A stretch of DNA of 64,000 nt from Lactuca virosa (GCA_928212115.1 CAKMRJ010005523.1:136652785-136716784); one strand, 5' to 3'. Shown: positions 47,551 to 58,932, numbered from the stretch's first letter. Numbers and translations: made by a program. The notes: generated from the sequence alone by a model not told the origin.

Positions 47551-49316
47551 TGTAACACCCAAATTTTCAAAACAATTTTTCACATTTTATAAAACACGTT
47601 TTCATTCATAATCGTTATAAAAAACACCATTGTATCACATAACATCATCTCCCAAGATCATAATAAAATCTCCCGCGTGTGTACTGATCAAGCCGGCGCC
47701 TTCCCGCGATCCTCGCTGGTACCTGAGACACATAACACAACACTGTAAGCATAAATGCCTAGTGAGTTCCCCAAAATACCACACATAACACATATTAGCC
47801 ACTCGAGGCTATAACTCTGTTTGACACTCTGGTCAAAGTGTCTCTGTGGGACCCCCCAGTCCCATAACTCTGTGGGCCCTCTGGCCCTAACTCTATGGGT
47901 CCTCTGACCCTAACTCTGTGGACCTTCCGGTCCTAACTCTGAAAACTCTGTAACATACATAGCATATAACACATAGAAATCACATCATGCAAAAGCATAC
48001 ACAATACTCTGTCTCATAGCTCTAATTACCACTCTAGGTAAAGTATAGTGAGAAGACTCACCTCGGTTAACTCGGTAAAGCTCGAACTCTGTAAAGTCGG
48101 GTCTAGCCTCCGCCTAATCATATGAAATAAACACTCTGAATCAATACATCTCTCAAGGCTAGACTATTCCTCCTCTTAGTACTCTCAGAAGGGTAAAAGA
48201 CCATTTTACCCCTCTCATGGCTCAAAGACCCTAAAGTTGACCAAACCCTAAAAGTCAATAAAGGTCAACGGTCAAACTTTGACCCGACTCGCCGAGTGCA
48301 CTTGGGCGACTCGGCGAGTCTACACGTGCCCACTATCTTTCTGATCTCGCATGACACGTCGAGTCTTTCCCCTTACTCGACGGGTGACACCTGGCATGAA
48401 TCGCGGGCCACCCCGACTCAACTCGCCGATTCTGTTCATGGACTCGGCGAGTTCCGCCTTGAACTCCAGTCCTCTAATTCCCTCCGACTCACTGAGTCAA
48501 CCCTATGCTCCACGAGTCGTCACAGATCGCGAGTCGCGGGGCTACCCGACTCTACTCGCCGAGTCCGTTCATGGACTCGGCGAGTTCATTCCATGCACAT
48601 CCTCAAACAACTTCCTGAGGTCAGATCCAGTCCTCTAACCAATAGATCTATCATTCCCAAACCCAATAACCACGTAAAGTTTCCATCTTGATGCACATAC
48701 AACATCTATTTGATCATATATGATGATTTAGCCCCAAATACCATAACTCAAGGTCATAGCCTCCATTGTTATTCAAAAAGCTTAATGAATAAGGCTCTCT
48801 GGACCTCTATGGATCCAGATCCAAAGCCTCCTCATCATAAGGGACTATTTGGGCTTCAAATCTAAGCAACAAAGGGTCTAAGAAACCCTAAATCCATATG
48901 ATCATCATAAGAACAGAAGGGGAGTCGAATTACTACCTCAAATGTGAAGATCTTAGCTCCAAATCCACAGAATATCAATCTCCTATGCTTCCTCTTGGCT
49001 AGTACCTCCTTCTTCTTGCTAAACAACACTCCCAAGGTCAAAAAAATGGCTTCCTTCCTCTCCCAAAACGCTCAAGCACTCTAGGGTTTCTCTCTCTGAC
49101 TGGTGACCTCAAATGGCGGCCATAAGGGCCTTTAAATAGTCCCCAAACCCGAGAAATTAGGGTTTCATTAAACAGCGTGGACTCGCCGAGTCCAGTCATT
49201 AACCCGGATGGAGATTCGCGACTCTACTCGGCGAGTCTGAGCGCCTACTCGCCGAGTCTCTCTCCAAAACTCAATAAAATACATAATTTAAGATACCTGG
49301 GAATCCGGATGTTACA
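47551..49316 (-). repeat. 5' LTR of element C, 1766 bases
   Basis: Copy of 40593-42382 with about ten substitutions and one fewer ACTCG-N-CGAGT-bearing unit near 49180. The six-hairpin array is at 47797-47933, and the promoter TATA-like box is near 49130 on the minus strand. Confidence 0.94.
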
Positions 49317-49321
49317 CTCCT

Positions 49322-50309
49322 CCAGTTCCCCATCCACCAAAGTTCTGCCTTGGTGGAAACCCTCACCAATTTCTCTCCCTATTCACTTTTTCTTCTCTGT
49401 TTGACCTACAAACCATTCAATTCCTCGATTTTTTGTCTTCCCTGCCTATTTGGTTCCTTGATTTTGTTATTTCCTCGATCCTTTTTTCGATGAGGTTTGT
49501 GATTCTTCGATTTCCCGTTGCCGACGTCAAACAGAGGGGAAACAAACATTAGTGTACTAGATGCATAGTTCCGATTTCTCTTATAATTCCTTCATCAATG
49601 GTTACAGAGGTGTGTATAGATGATGATTGAAAGGTATCTTCTACTCCATCTTTTGTGTTCTCACTGCCTAATAAGTTTCTTTTCCCTATGCCTCCTGTTT
49701 CGATCATCTGCCTTTTGTCATGATTTTGTGACAGACATGTACTGTGGAGACGGTGAACGTGTCAACGAAGCCACTTTAAGGTAATTTCTTTATTCTCTTT
49801 CATTTTTTCTGTGTTGTTTCCTGCTTCTTCCTCGACTCTAATATCATAATAGTGGAGATTTTTATGGCTACTGCCTCGAAGCCCTAAACTCCTCTTCTCT
49901 CCCTTATCTCCATAAAATCAACTTGGTATAGTTGTATGTAGCTCTATTTAGAGATTTTATTCCATTAAGAATGTGGAATTAGTCTAGAGTTTTACGTTTC
50001 TTATTGAAACTTAGATGTACGAAGTAAGGCTGACATCTGGGTTTGCTGAATCAAAGGGAATTTCCATGGAATTTAGGGTATTATAGTTTTTCTCTAGAGA
50101 CCACCGTCGGTTCCCCTTTTCTATCCCTTTTACTGTCATGCCTAGATATGTATGATGCATAATCAGAAACTAATTGTGTTTCAGCATCTGTACGCTTGCT
50201 CTGATCTTAATTTTTATTTGCACATGTTATCACTGAAATCATGTTTCTATCAATTATTTTTCTACTGATGTTACCTCCCATTACGTATAACTAACATCAT
50301 AATGCAAAG
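49322..50309. other. Helitron interior with 5' UTR-like and exon-like segments
   Basis: The sequence left of element C (40400-40592) continues here after the TSD. It is CT-rich and looks like a gene 5' leader, followed by possible exon borders (…GAAAG|GTATCT near 49637; GACAG|ACATGTAC to TTTAAG|GTAATT, 49735-49783). No protein was recognised in these pieces. Confidence 0.4.
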
Positions 50310-50823
50310 TTGAGGAGGATGAAAGGATATTGCCCACTTTCTTTCACCTACTACGGAAGTTCATTCCAAGTGCAACAGAAGATATTGCATATGAAATCGA
50401 CCATTAAATGATAAAAAAGGTCCTACCTTTTGTTTTTGCTTTTATATTGATCATTATACAACTCAATTTTCTTTTTCTTTTTTTTTGTTAATAATTTTGT
50501 CTTATTGATATCAATGATAATTAAACAGCATCCAAGGATGAGTACATATATGATTTCTATGCTGTGAAAGATGATGAAGATAGATCATCCCCATTTCCAT
50601 TGTAAGGATACATCACTTTTCTCTATGGTTCCGTGAATTACCTTTTTTCCCTTGCCTCATATGGAACATGTTGCTAGATTTTCGTGTAGCTTCCAAGTCA
50701 AATTTTAATGGAATTTAACATTTGGTTTGATGGTTTTTTGATATTAGACTTTTGGTAGAATTATATCTATCAGGTGGAAGTAGCAGACGAGAAACAAGCA
50801 TCAGAAACATGTGACACATTAAG
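50310..50823 (+). pseudogene. Captured RDM4/IWR1-like gene fragment with introns
   Basis: Three exon-like pieces with splice borders: 50310-50419 (EEDERILPTF, LLRKFIPSATEDI), 50529-50601 (SKDEYIYDFYAVKDDEDR, PFPL) and 50774-50823 (VEVADEKQ). Their order resembles plant RDM4/DMS4, an IWR1-type protein that helps RNA polymerase II and RNA-directed DNA methylation (family knowledge; recognised by pattern). An in-frame TAA follows the first block (near 50404-50406) and the frame does not continue cleanly into the third piece. It is therefore a non-functional fragment. Retained introns fit DNA-level capture by the Helitron. Confidence 0.65.
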
Positions 50824-51251
50824 GTGAAGTACTTTGTCATTTTACATTTTCATCTTCATCTTTATCTTCTTTGATATTAGGGTTTTTTAATTTTAAAAAT
50901 AGGTGATCACATTTAATCTCTTTGATTTATTTTGAGGAGCAAAATTCCGTCAAATACGGTTTATGCTAACTGCTAAGAGTATTTATAGCAATTTCATCAT
51001 GATTTGATGAGTTTAACTTGGTAGCTTATCAAAGTTTATATGTACCTAACCTCTGTTTCTGCTATATAGTATATAACAATATGACTTCTGTGACTATAAT
51101 GTTTTTACTTATGTTATATTTTTGGAGAACGAGGTTTTTTCTTTTTGTATTTTTGGATGCTTATACCGCTACATAATACATCCAACATACAATCTAATAA
51201 TGGTTTGACAGTTTGACTCAACCAATACTTCCTTCAAGGTATGGCGTGCAT

Positions 51252-52560
51252 TAGGGATAAGAGTGGGTCCAAACCCGGACCGGTAGACCCGGACCCGGAA
51301 AACCCGGGAACCGGTTAACGAGATTTTTTAGGACCGGAAACCGGACCGGTATATAGGAACCGGTTCCGGTTCGGTTCCGGGTAAGGTACCGGGTAAAGTG
51401 GGTCTAGAACCGGAAAACCCGGAAATATCAAAGTGGGTCGAATGGAACCGGGTAAAGTGGGTCTAAAACCGAAAAACCCGGGGAACCGGGTAAAGTGGGT
51501 CGAATGCATGTTTTAAAATTTCACAAAATACAAAAATAAAGTTAAGAAAAAAAAAATTCGCAGCTTTGTTATCCCAACTTCGGGAGACTATAAATCAATG
51601 AATATGAAACCAAAAATGACAAAATTATAGTCTAAAATCATGTACAAACTCTATACTACACTTTGGAAAAAACCGCATGCTATTCCGACTTCAAACGAAT
51701 TAGATATGCATGTTTTAAATCTATCACAAAATACAAAGAAAGCTGAAAAACATAAAATTTTCAGCTTTGATATCCCGACTTTGAGAGACTATAAGTCAAT
51801 GAATAAACACCCAAAAATAACAAAATTATAGTCTAAAATCATGTACAAACTATAAACTACACTATGGAAAAAAACTCATGCCAATCCGACTTCAAACGAA
51901 TGAGATATGCATGGTTTAAAACTATCACATAATATAAAAAAAGCTGAAAAACATAAAATTTCTAGCTTTGATATCCCGACTTTGAGAGACTATAAGTCAA
52001 TGAATATAAACCCAAAAATGACAAAATTATAGTCTAAAATAATGTACAAACTATAAACTATACTATGGAAAAAACCTCATGTCAATCCGTCTTTAAACAA
52101 ATGAGATATGCATGTTTTAAAACTATCACAGAATACAAAAAAAAGCTGAAAAATATAAAATTTCCAGCTTTGATATCCCGACTTTGAGAGACTATAAGTC
52201 AATGAATATAAACCCAAAAATGACAAAATTATAGTCTAAAATCATGTTAAAATTATAAACTATACTATGGAAAAAACCTCATGTCAATCTGACTTCAAAC
52301 GAATGAGATATGCATGTTTTAAAATTTTCATAGAAACCGGTTCCGGCCCCTAAACCGGTTCCGGTTCCTAACACGGTTCCGGTTCTTAAACCCGGTTTAC
52401 CCGGACCCGAAGGACCCGAAACCCGGATTACCCGGAACCCGGATAGAGCCATTCTTTAAACCCGGGACCCGGACCGGTTTTACATATTCTGGTTCTAACG
52501 GTTCCGTTCCGGTCCGATTCCGGTTCCGGTCCGGTTTTCCGGTTCTAAATCTCATCCCTA
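51252..52560. mobile_element. Non-autonomous hAT element, 1309 bases
   Basis: Terminal inverted repeats TAGGGATAAGA / TAGGGATGAGA and an exact 8-base TSD GCGTGCAT (51244-51251 and 52561-52568), the hAT signature. The ends are packed with GGAACCGG/ACCCGG repeats that can fold. The centre holds about four copies of a unit of about 201 bases (51500-52325). No transposase frame. Confidence 0.93.
51500..52325. repeat. About four tandem units of about 201 bases inside the hAT element
   Basis: Each unit contains CAGCTTTGATATCCCGACTT, GAGACTATAAGTCAATGAAT and ACAAAATTATAGTCTAAAAT, then ATGCATGTTTTAAA. Copies begin near 51506, 51708, 51910, 52108 and 52311 (the last partial). Confidence 0.88.
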
Positions 52561-52956
52561 GCGTGCATATCCATACACTTTCTTTTGTGTTTGGACTTTG
52601 GACTTTGATTTTTGTTACTTTACTTAATTACTTCTTAATTTACTGAAATGGAAAAAGAAAACGAAGTTGGTTTTCTGCAATCGAACATGTTTTTACATCC
52701 AAATCCACAGAAACATGTTTCTATTTTTTTTTTTTTTTTTTGCTTAGCCTGTTTTTTATATAATTCTATTCTGAACAAATTGTTGATAATAGATGATAGC
52801 AGCTATTTTAAAAACAATGACTATATCAAATGTCAAGACCCCACATCACAACATCACAAGCTATAATAATATTTTAAAATACGTTTTAACAAATGATGCA
52901 ATTAATATAGCATTTTCATGGAGTCTTTATTCAAACATTTTTTAATCCTTTGCAGC

Positions 52957-53592
52957 TTACAAAGTCAAAAGGGGAGGTTATTCAATCACTACTGCAGATA
53001 TCAGGACGTTTATAACTTTTTACAGCACAGGTTATTGTCTCTACTACCAATAGATTAAATTTGTAAACTGTTCATATATTTCTTTTTTATATATATTTAT
53101 GTTAATTCTGTTATTTAATTTTGAGCAGATTTAGAAACCTGACTTTCAGCCTGAGTTAGTTGACTTCTTTTTTGTTGGAGTGAAAGGATGGGTTAGTTAC
53201 AGGTAAGGCTATTTGGCTATTTAAATCTTTTATTTATTTCCTTGAATTTTATAATATTAAATTAAAGTAACATTTTCTGATAATTGCATTTAACTTCATA
53301 TTTTTATGTTACATTAAGAGACACCCGATGCTCTAATCAGGGGCACTAATGGTCATTTCTACTGGAGATTAAAAGGGTGTTCTCATAAACTTTGTATTTT
53401 GCTTTCAAGGTTAGCTCTATTTCTACAGACATTTTATGAAGTATCTATTTGTTTCTTATACCTTTTAATGCTAATCCTAATAGTTATAGATATTGGAGCT
53501 GGGGTTCTTTTAGTTGAAACGATTAACAAATGGACTGACTATGATGCTGAACAAATGGATGTAGTTCAAAAACATATAAATGCCTTGAGGTA
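52957..53592 (+). pseudogene. Unidentified exon-like pieces in the Helitron
   Basis: Segments with plausible splice borders: 52957-53028 (TTTGCAG| to CACAG|GTTATT), about 53129-53200 (PDFQPELVDFFF, to ACAG|GTAAGG) and 53399-53592 (IGAGVLLVETINKWTDYDAE, to TTGAG|GTAACT). The last can encode 64 residues with a hydrophobic first half. I do not recognise the parent gene. It may be a second captured gene or more of the first. Confidence 0.4.
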
Positions 53593-54290
53593 ACTATCTT
53601 TTTAAAAAATTATATTTTCGACCTTCTATGATTTCACATGTTAAAATGGAATGAAAAGATCGGTTAGCATTTTTTATTTTACAATAATGTTTTGATAAAA
53701 AAAGGTTGGAAGTACATTGTCAGAGAAAATGAAAGTTGGATGCTATATAAAGGAATATATGAAAGTATACAATAATTTATATTAATATAATAGATTAAAC
53801 CTATGTTCCCTTAGGAACAATAACAGTTAGAAGTTGATTTGTTATTATTTTGCAGAGATCGGTGAGTTATTAGAGTATCACCATCAAATGAGATCCAAAC
53901 TTCTTGATGGAGGATGACAAAGTGCATTATTAGCTATAAAATTTAGGTTTCATTTTAATAAATAGAATTGTACTTTCATTTGTTAAATCTTTAAAACGTT
54001 GCATTTATTAGATTTCTTTTTAAAATAGTAGTCTTAAAAGGAAAATTTGTAAGTACAGTAGTATAGATTACGATTTGCACTTCCAAACCATACTATGTTA
54101 TGTTATTATCTGTAAACTTCACCGTCATCCTGTCTCATCTTTCTGGGTGACATGATTCGATGTCGTAAGTTTGCATTAAAACTTAATTGTGAAAATCATA
54201 ATTGGGCAAATCACATAGAATGCCAATGTACTTTACTGTATCCATTAATACAGACAATGTACTTTAATTTCATAAAAAAACAACACCCGA

Positions 54291-54317
54291 CCCCCGCAAC
54301 GCGGGGGAAGCTTTCTA

Positions 54318-54318
<1 letters not shown>
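54291..54318 (+). other. Helitron 3' terminus hairpin and CTAG
   Basis: CCCCCGC, loop AAC, GCGGGGG, seven bases, then CTAG and a following T. This is the termination signal for rolling-circle Helitron transposition. Confidence 0.9.

Positions 54319-54361
<43 letters not shown>
54319..54361. repeat. TTA microsatellite, about 14 units
   Basis: Begins at the base after the Helitron end. Short TTA runs are also present on the left near 40171, so the Helitron may have inserted into this repeat. Confidence 0.95.
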
Positions 54362-54362
<1 letters not shown>

Positions 54363-54540
54363 AAGAGTACAAGGGTAAAATGGTCATTTTGCATCAGTCA
54401 TCACATTCAGTTAGATGTACAATCAAACATCATGATTTCTTACTCAGTCAGAATTTATTACTTAGACAGATCTTTCCCGCTCAGCACTTTCTCAGTCAAC
54501 AACTATCAAACGGTCCCTAATTCTTATAAAAACAACATCT

Positions 54541-55170
54541 ATAGATCTTGGAGTCATAACATTACTATGCATGACCCGTTGGACTCTATTGAGTAGCTCC
54601 ACAGCTTCTGACGCAAGAAAACCAAAAGTATCAAATGCAAAGGGTATAAACGTGTGTTGATTTTCCATGCACGCTTTCTCATTTTGCCACTTTGCTTGAT
54701 GTATCTTTTAAAGCAGCTTGCCCCACAGTGAAAACTGCCCTCCCTAAGCCCACAAGAGGGGAAACCCCTATTAGATCCACGCATGCATGCTTTCCTTTAG
54801 CCCATCCAAATACTAAAACATCAGTTGGTCTAAGTGTTGATATTCCTTCAAATGGGTTAGTCAGAAAGTTCACAGGTGTCTCTTTCTTGGCAGAAATCCC
54901 AACGCGCCTAAATATGTCGAAAAAAACATCCCTAACCAGATCGTGTCGGTACTTGAAACCCGGGAGCTCTTTACAATGAACTGCATGCTCCCCGAAGGAG
55001 TCCAAACATGCCTTGCGACAAACAGGACAAGTCTCGTCAGCCGGAAATAAAGGGATCATAAGCCGATACTTGAGGATGACACGATATTCCCCTGATGATA
55101 TATGCCGGCCAAGACCGCCAATAGGAATAGTCATAAAAAAAATCCTGAACATGTGGGACCTTAAACACTC
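54541..55170 (-). pseudogene. C-terminal fragment of a reverse-transcriptase-like ORF
   Basis: On the minus strand a zinc-binding pattern (CPVCRKACLDSFGEHAVHC) is followed by KYRHDLVRDVFFDIFRR, RPTDVLVFGW and CVDLIGVSPLVG. After a frame change near 54680 comes an open tail to about 54541. This arrangement is common downstream of reverse transcriptases in non-LTR-type plant ORFs; the exact family is not certain. It lacks its N-terminal part and lies head-to-head with the helicase gene. Confidence 0.6.
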
Positions 55171-55428
55171 AAAAATTACTTTATGCCTGATGGTCATGTC
55201 GAATTGAATTAGAATTATTGAATATTTGGTTGAAAGAAGATAATTACTGATTAGGGCATTTAAAATTGTTAAATCAAACAAGAAAATAAAACCTTTCACA
55301 ACTCCTGTCGCGTGTACACCCACACCTCGATCTGAACACACACTTTCGCACACACGATCAAACGCATCAAACCCTCTCTACTCACTACTCCCTACACAAC
55401 AAGCTTTGTAATCAACGATCATCTCCCG

Positions 55429-58102
55429 ATGAACGATAGCACCGGTAACAACAGTTACAACCGCCGGTACCCTCCCGGTATCGGAAATGGCCGCGGCGGC
55501 GGCGGAGGATGGTATGGCGGTGGTGGAGGTGGAGGCGGAGGTGGTAATTTTCAAACAAACCCTAATTATTACCATCAACCTCGAAGCCATGATCAAATTC
55601 AACAACAGCAGCATCAGTCACAGTACCCTCAGAGAGAGCAGTCCACACAACAACACTACAATCAGAAGCAACAATGGCTAAGAACGAACCCTAATGTCCC
55701 TGCTTCTTCTACTGCCAATAACAATAACTATGAAGTCGAGAAAACCGTACAGTCAGAAGGCAGCGTTGATTCAAGGTCAAAATTCAAATTCCACATCTAT
55801 AACCGTTTCCTCGAACCTTTAGTTGCTTGATTCTTTTACAAATAATACTTGACGTACATTCTTGAAACTGCAATTCCCGTAAAATTGCAAGATGGTTACG
55901 GTTCTTATCTTGGAAATGCATACTTATATCTCTATACTTGATGTTATGGGATATAATGTAGTAGTTATGGGATCAAAATGATAATGTAAGGTCTCTGTGT
56001 TGATCTAATTCGGTGGTGTTAGGAATTGATAGCAGGTTGGTTTTATGGAATATAGACTCTTCTACAGTTCTATGTATGGTTATTGGTTTTCTTGGAGATG
56101 ATTACTTTATGTGTATACATGTATGATCTATTTGAATGATATCTAACTGATAAATTATATGTAAACATGCTGTGAACTTATTTGTTTATCCATTTTGTGG
56201 GTTTAGCTCTCAAGATTGGAAAGCACAGTTAAACATACCTGCAGCAGATAGCCGTTTCAAGACTGAGGTATGCACACAACAGTTAACATTATGCAATTTG
56301 CTATTTAACAATAATAATAAATCTTATAAGCAACTTCGTTCATTACCTTTTATTAATACATTTCCTTATCCTATTTTGATGTCCTTTTATCTTTGAAGTA
56401 GGATATCAAGTATTATGCCACTTTTCTTACAGTTTGTAATCTTTACAGGATGTAACAGCTACAAAAGGAAACGAATTTGAGGACTACTTTCTAAAAAGAG
56501 AACTACTTATGGGAATCTATGAGAAGGGTTTTGAAAGGCCTTCTCCTATACAAGAAGAAAGCATTCCTATTGCTTTAACTGGTAGTGATATTCTTGCTAG
56601 AGCCAAAAATGGAACTGGAAAAACAGCTGCTTTTTGTATTCCTGCTCTTGAAAAGATCGATACAGACAACAATGTCATCCAAGGTTTTATTTTACTAATT
56701 CAACAACATGTTTACTTTCAAATCCTATAAATAAGTTATGGATTTAATAACAAATATGAAATATACAGTTATCATACTTGTCCCCACAAGAGAACTGGCT
56801 CTTCAAACATCACAAGTCTGCAAGGAGCTTGGAAAACATTTACAGATTCAAGTAATGGTGACAACTGGAGGAACAAGTCTAAAAGATGACATCATGCGAT
56901 TATATCAACCTGTTCATTTGTTAGTTGGAACTCCTGGAAGAATTCTTGATCTAACCAAAAAGGGTGTCTGTATTCTCAATGACTGTGCAATGCTGGTATT
57001 AGATGAGGTATATATATATTTTTTTAGTTTTTTATAAATTATTTAATAAAATTATAAATAATGATAATGTGTTTTGACAGGCTGATAAGCTGTTGTCCCC
57101 TGAGTTTCAACCTTCTGTAGAGCATCTGATCAGTTTCCTTCCAGAAAACAGACAGATTTTGATGTTTTCAGCTACATTTCCTGTTACTGTAAAAGATTTC
57201 AGAGACAGATACCTGAAAAATCCTTATGTTGTTAATTTAATGGACGAACTTACCCTTAAAGGTATCACACAGTATTATGCTTTTGTGGAAGAAAGACAAA
57301 AAGGTTCACTGCCTCAACACTCTTTTCTCAAAGGTATGCTCACATTTACTAAAAAGCCCTTACTTTGAAGATTGATTATGAATTGAATTGAATTGAATTG
57401 ATTGTTATTACAGTTACAAATCAACCAATCTATCATATTCTGCAACTCCGTAAACCGAGTAGAGCTGTTAGCAAAGAAGATAACAGAGCTTGGATATTCT
57501 TGCTTTTATATTCATGCTAAAATGTTGCAAGATCATCGTAATCGTGTCTTCCATGATTTCCGAAATGGTGCATGCAGAAATCTTGTTTGTACTGGTATAT
57601 ATATTTTATTATTTTATAATTAAAAAAAAAAAACTCAAATTATAAAAAATATTATGTACCCTAACAAACCGTAATCTTGAATTTGGATTTGTGTTATCAG
57701 ATTTGTTTACAAGGGGTATAGATATTCAAGCCGTGAATGTTGTCATCAATTTTGACTTTCCAAGGAACGCGGAGACGTATTTGCACAGGGTAAACTAAAA
57801 ATAAAAGTTTTTTTATTTGAAAATGAAAAATTGTTATATATATATTTTATTGTTTATTTGTAGGTGGGACGTTCGGGAAGGTTTGGACATCTGGGGTTGG
57901 CTGTGAATTTGATAACTTATGAAGACCGGTTTAACTTGTATGTATTTTCTTTCATAATTTAAAAATGATAAATGATAAATGTTAAATACTTAAATGCTAA
58001 TGATGTGTGTGGTTGTGATACAGGTATAGGATTGAACAGGAACTTGGAACTGAAATAAAACAAATTCCTCCCCAAATTGATCAAGCCATTTACTGTCTGT
58101 GA
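55429..58102 (+). pseudogene. DHH1/DDX6-type DEAD-box RNA helicase (RH6/RH8/RH12-like), frameshift in exon 5
   Basis: Nine exons: 55429-55775, 56207-56267, 56449-56683, 56769-57007, 57081-57333, 57414-57594, 57701-57789, 57864-57937, 58024-58102. All introns are GT-AG and all phases fit except exon 5. The Gly- and Gln-rich N-terminus is typical of the plant DHH1 group. Motifs: Q (GFERPSPIQ), I (AKNGTGKT), Ia (PTRELA), TPGR, II (DEAD, split across exons 4 and 5), SAT, IIFCNS, TRGIDIQ, HRVGRSGRFG. The C-terminus ends AIYCL. Exon 5 has 253 bases where 252 are needed: one extra base in AAAAAGG (57298-57304), after VEERQK, shifts the frame. Family members bind mRNA in P-bodies and promote decapping and translational repression. 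If the extra base is an assembly error, the gene is intact. Confidence 0.9.
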
Positions 58103-58932
58103 TTGAGAAAATGAAATACAAGTAGGAGACATTTTCTTGTTTCTGTTTCTGTTTTTAGTTTAGGCTTGTTATATCATATGCTAGATCTGTATTTACCTGA
58201 TTCTGGAGGATAGCTTGTAGTTTGTACTCCATATCTTGAAAAGAAAAAAAAAAGGAAAAAAAAAAAAAAAAAACAGATAAAAAGTAGAGCAAAAACGAAA
58301 AACCGAAAAAAAAAAAAATCATGCATGAACAATATTTAGATTTGTGTTGGGTTATCAATTCAAAGCTTACTTTTTCCCTATGTGTTTGGGTTATCAATTC
58401 AACTGCATTCTTGAATGGTTTTTCTACATATTTTTTTTTTTTTGATTTAAAAACATATGATGTAATCATAACCAACTATCTAAGGTAAAATAATCCCCTC
58501 TGTTAATACTTGATTTGAGTTGTAAAGTTTAAAAATGATGAAATCTCCATGAACGCTTTTAAATAGTTAAACTGAAGTTAATAAGATGTTAGAACCACAT
58601 CAACTGATCAAATTTTGGTGAGATTAAAGCTTATTCTTGAATTTTAAGTTTCAACAATGAAGCTATCATCCTTTTGATTCCTTCAATATTTGCACTGTAA
58701 TATGTATTATGTGTGATCAAGTAACTGCATTCTGTTGAACCCCAGAGCTTCTATTATACAACCAGTCAACAAATAATACCCAGCTCAAATATATGTATGA
58801 TATAAACCATATATAGGTTTAAGTTTAATGAACAAAAAACCATATATAAAACAAACCATACAAGATGTAAAATTTGTTGTTGATAATGATAGTTGATGCA
58901 TGTATAAGTATATTCGTTTTTGGGGAAAAAAA
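58103..58932. other. Intergenic space between two convergent genes
   Basis: Holds the 3' ends of the helicase and remorin genes. A-rich runs lie at 58238-58320 and a T-run at 58430-58442. No gene was seen; the short open frames are AT-rich noise. Confidence 0.7.

Larger units (their letters stand above)
40593..49316 (-). mobile_element. Young full-length Ty3/gypsy element C, minus strand
   Basis: Two near-identical LTRs (47551-49316 as 5', 40593-42382 as 3') and a perfect TSD CTCCT (40588-40592 and 49317-49321). It has a primer-binding site, a polypurine tract and one gag-pol frame spoiled by a single stop. By eye the LTRs differ by about ten substitutions plus small indels, including one 21-base repeat-unit difference, so the insertion is recent. 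It lies inside the Helitron. Confidence 0.95.
40172..54318 (+). mobile_element. Helitron carrying gene pieces and later insertions
   Basis: The 3' end is clear: a hairpin CCCCCGC-AAC-GCGGGGG (54291-54307), 7 bases, then CTAG (54315-54318) followed by T. That is the Helitron signature (hairpin near CTRR, insertion between A and T). The 5' end is uncertain: a stretch near 40172-40190 (TATATATATATTAAAG, then AACAGTAAACAACAACC) looks like the start of plant Helitrons, but the expected TC is not visible. Without the gypsy and hAT insertions the body is about 4.1 kb, with exon-intron pieces of host genes and no Rep/helicase, so it is non-autonomous. Confidence 0.7.
31340..54517. mobile_element. Possible PIF/Harbinger-like TIR element, massively interrupted
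   Basis: The left end GGCCCTGTTTGATAC (31340) and the right end, read inward on the other strand, GGGACCGTTTGATAG (54517), agree at 11 of 15 positions. They are bordered by TAA on both sides (31337-31339 and 54518-54520), the 3-base TSD type of Harbinger/Tourist elements. Both subterminal regions are rich in GACTGAG. After removing the nested LTRs and the Helitron only about 1.8 kb remain, with no transposase, so it would be non-autonomous. A competing right end lies at 40074. The pairing is an inference. Confidence 0.45.

Noticed and set aside
53036..53054. TCTCTACTACCAATAGATT, resembling a Helitron 5' end
   Set aside because: It is preceded by G rather than A, and it lies just after an exon-like segment. 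The match could be chance; I kept the earlier start near 40172 as the candidate.
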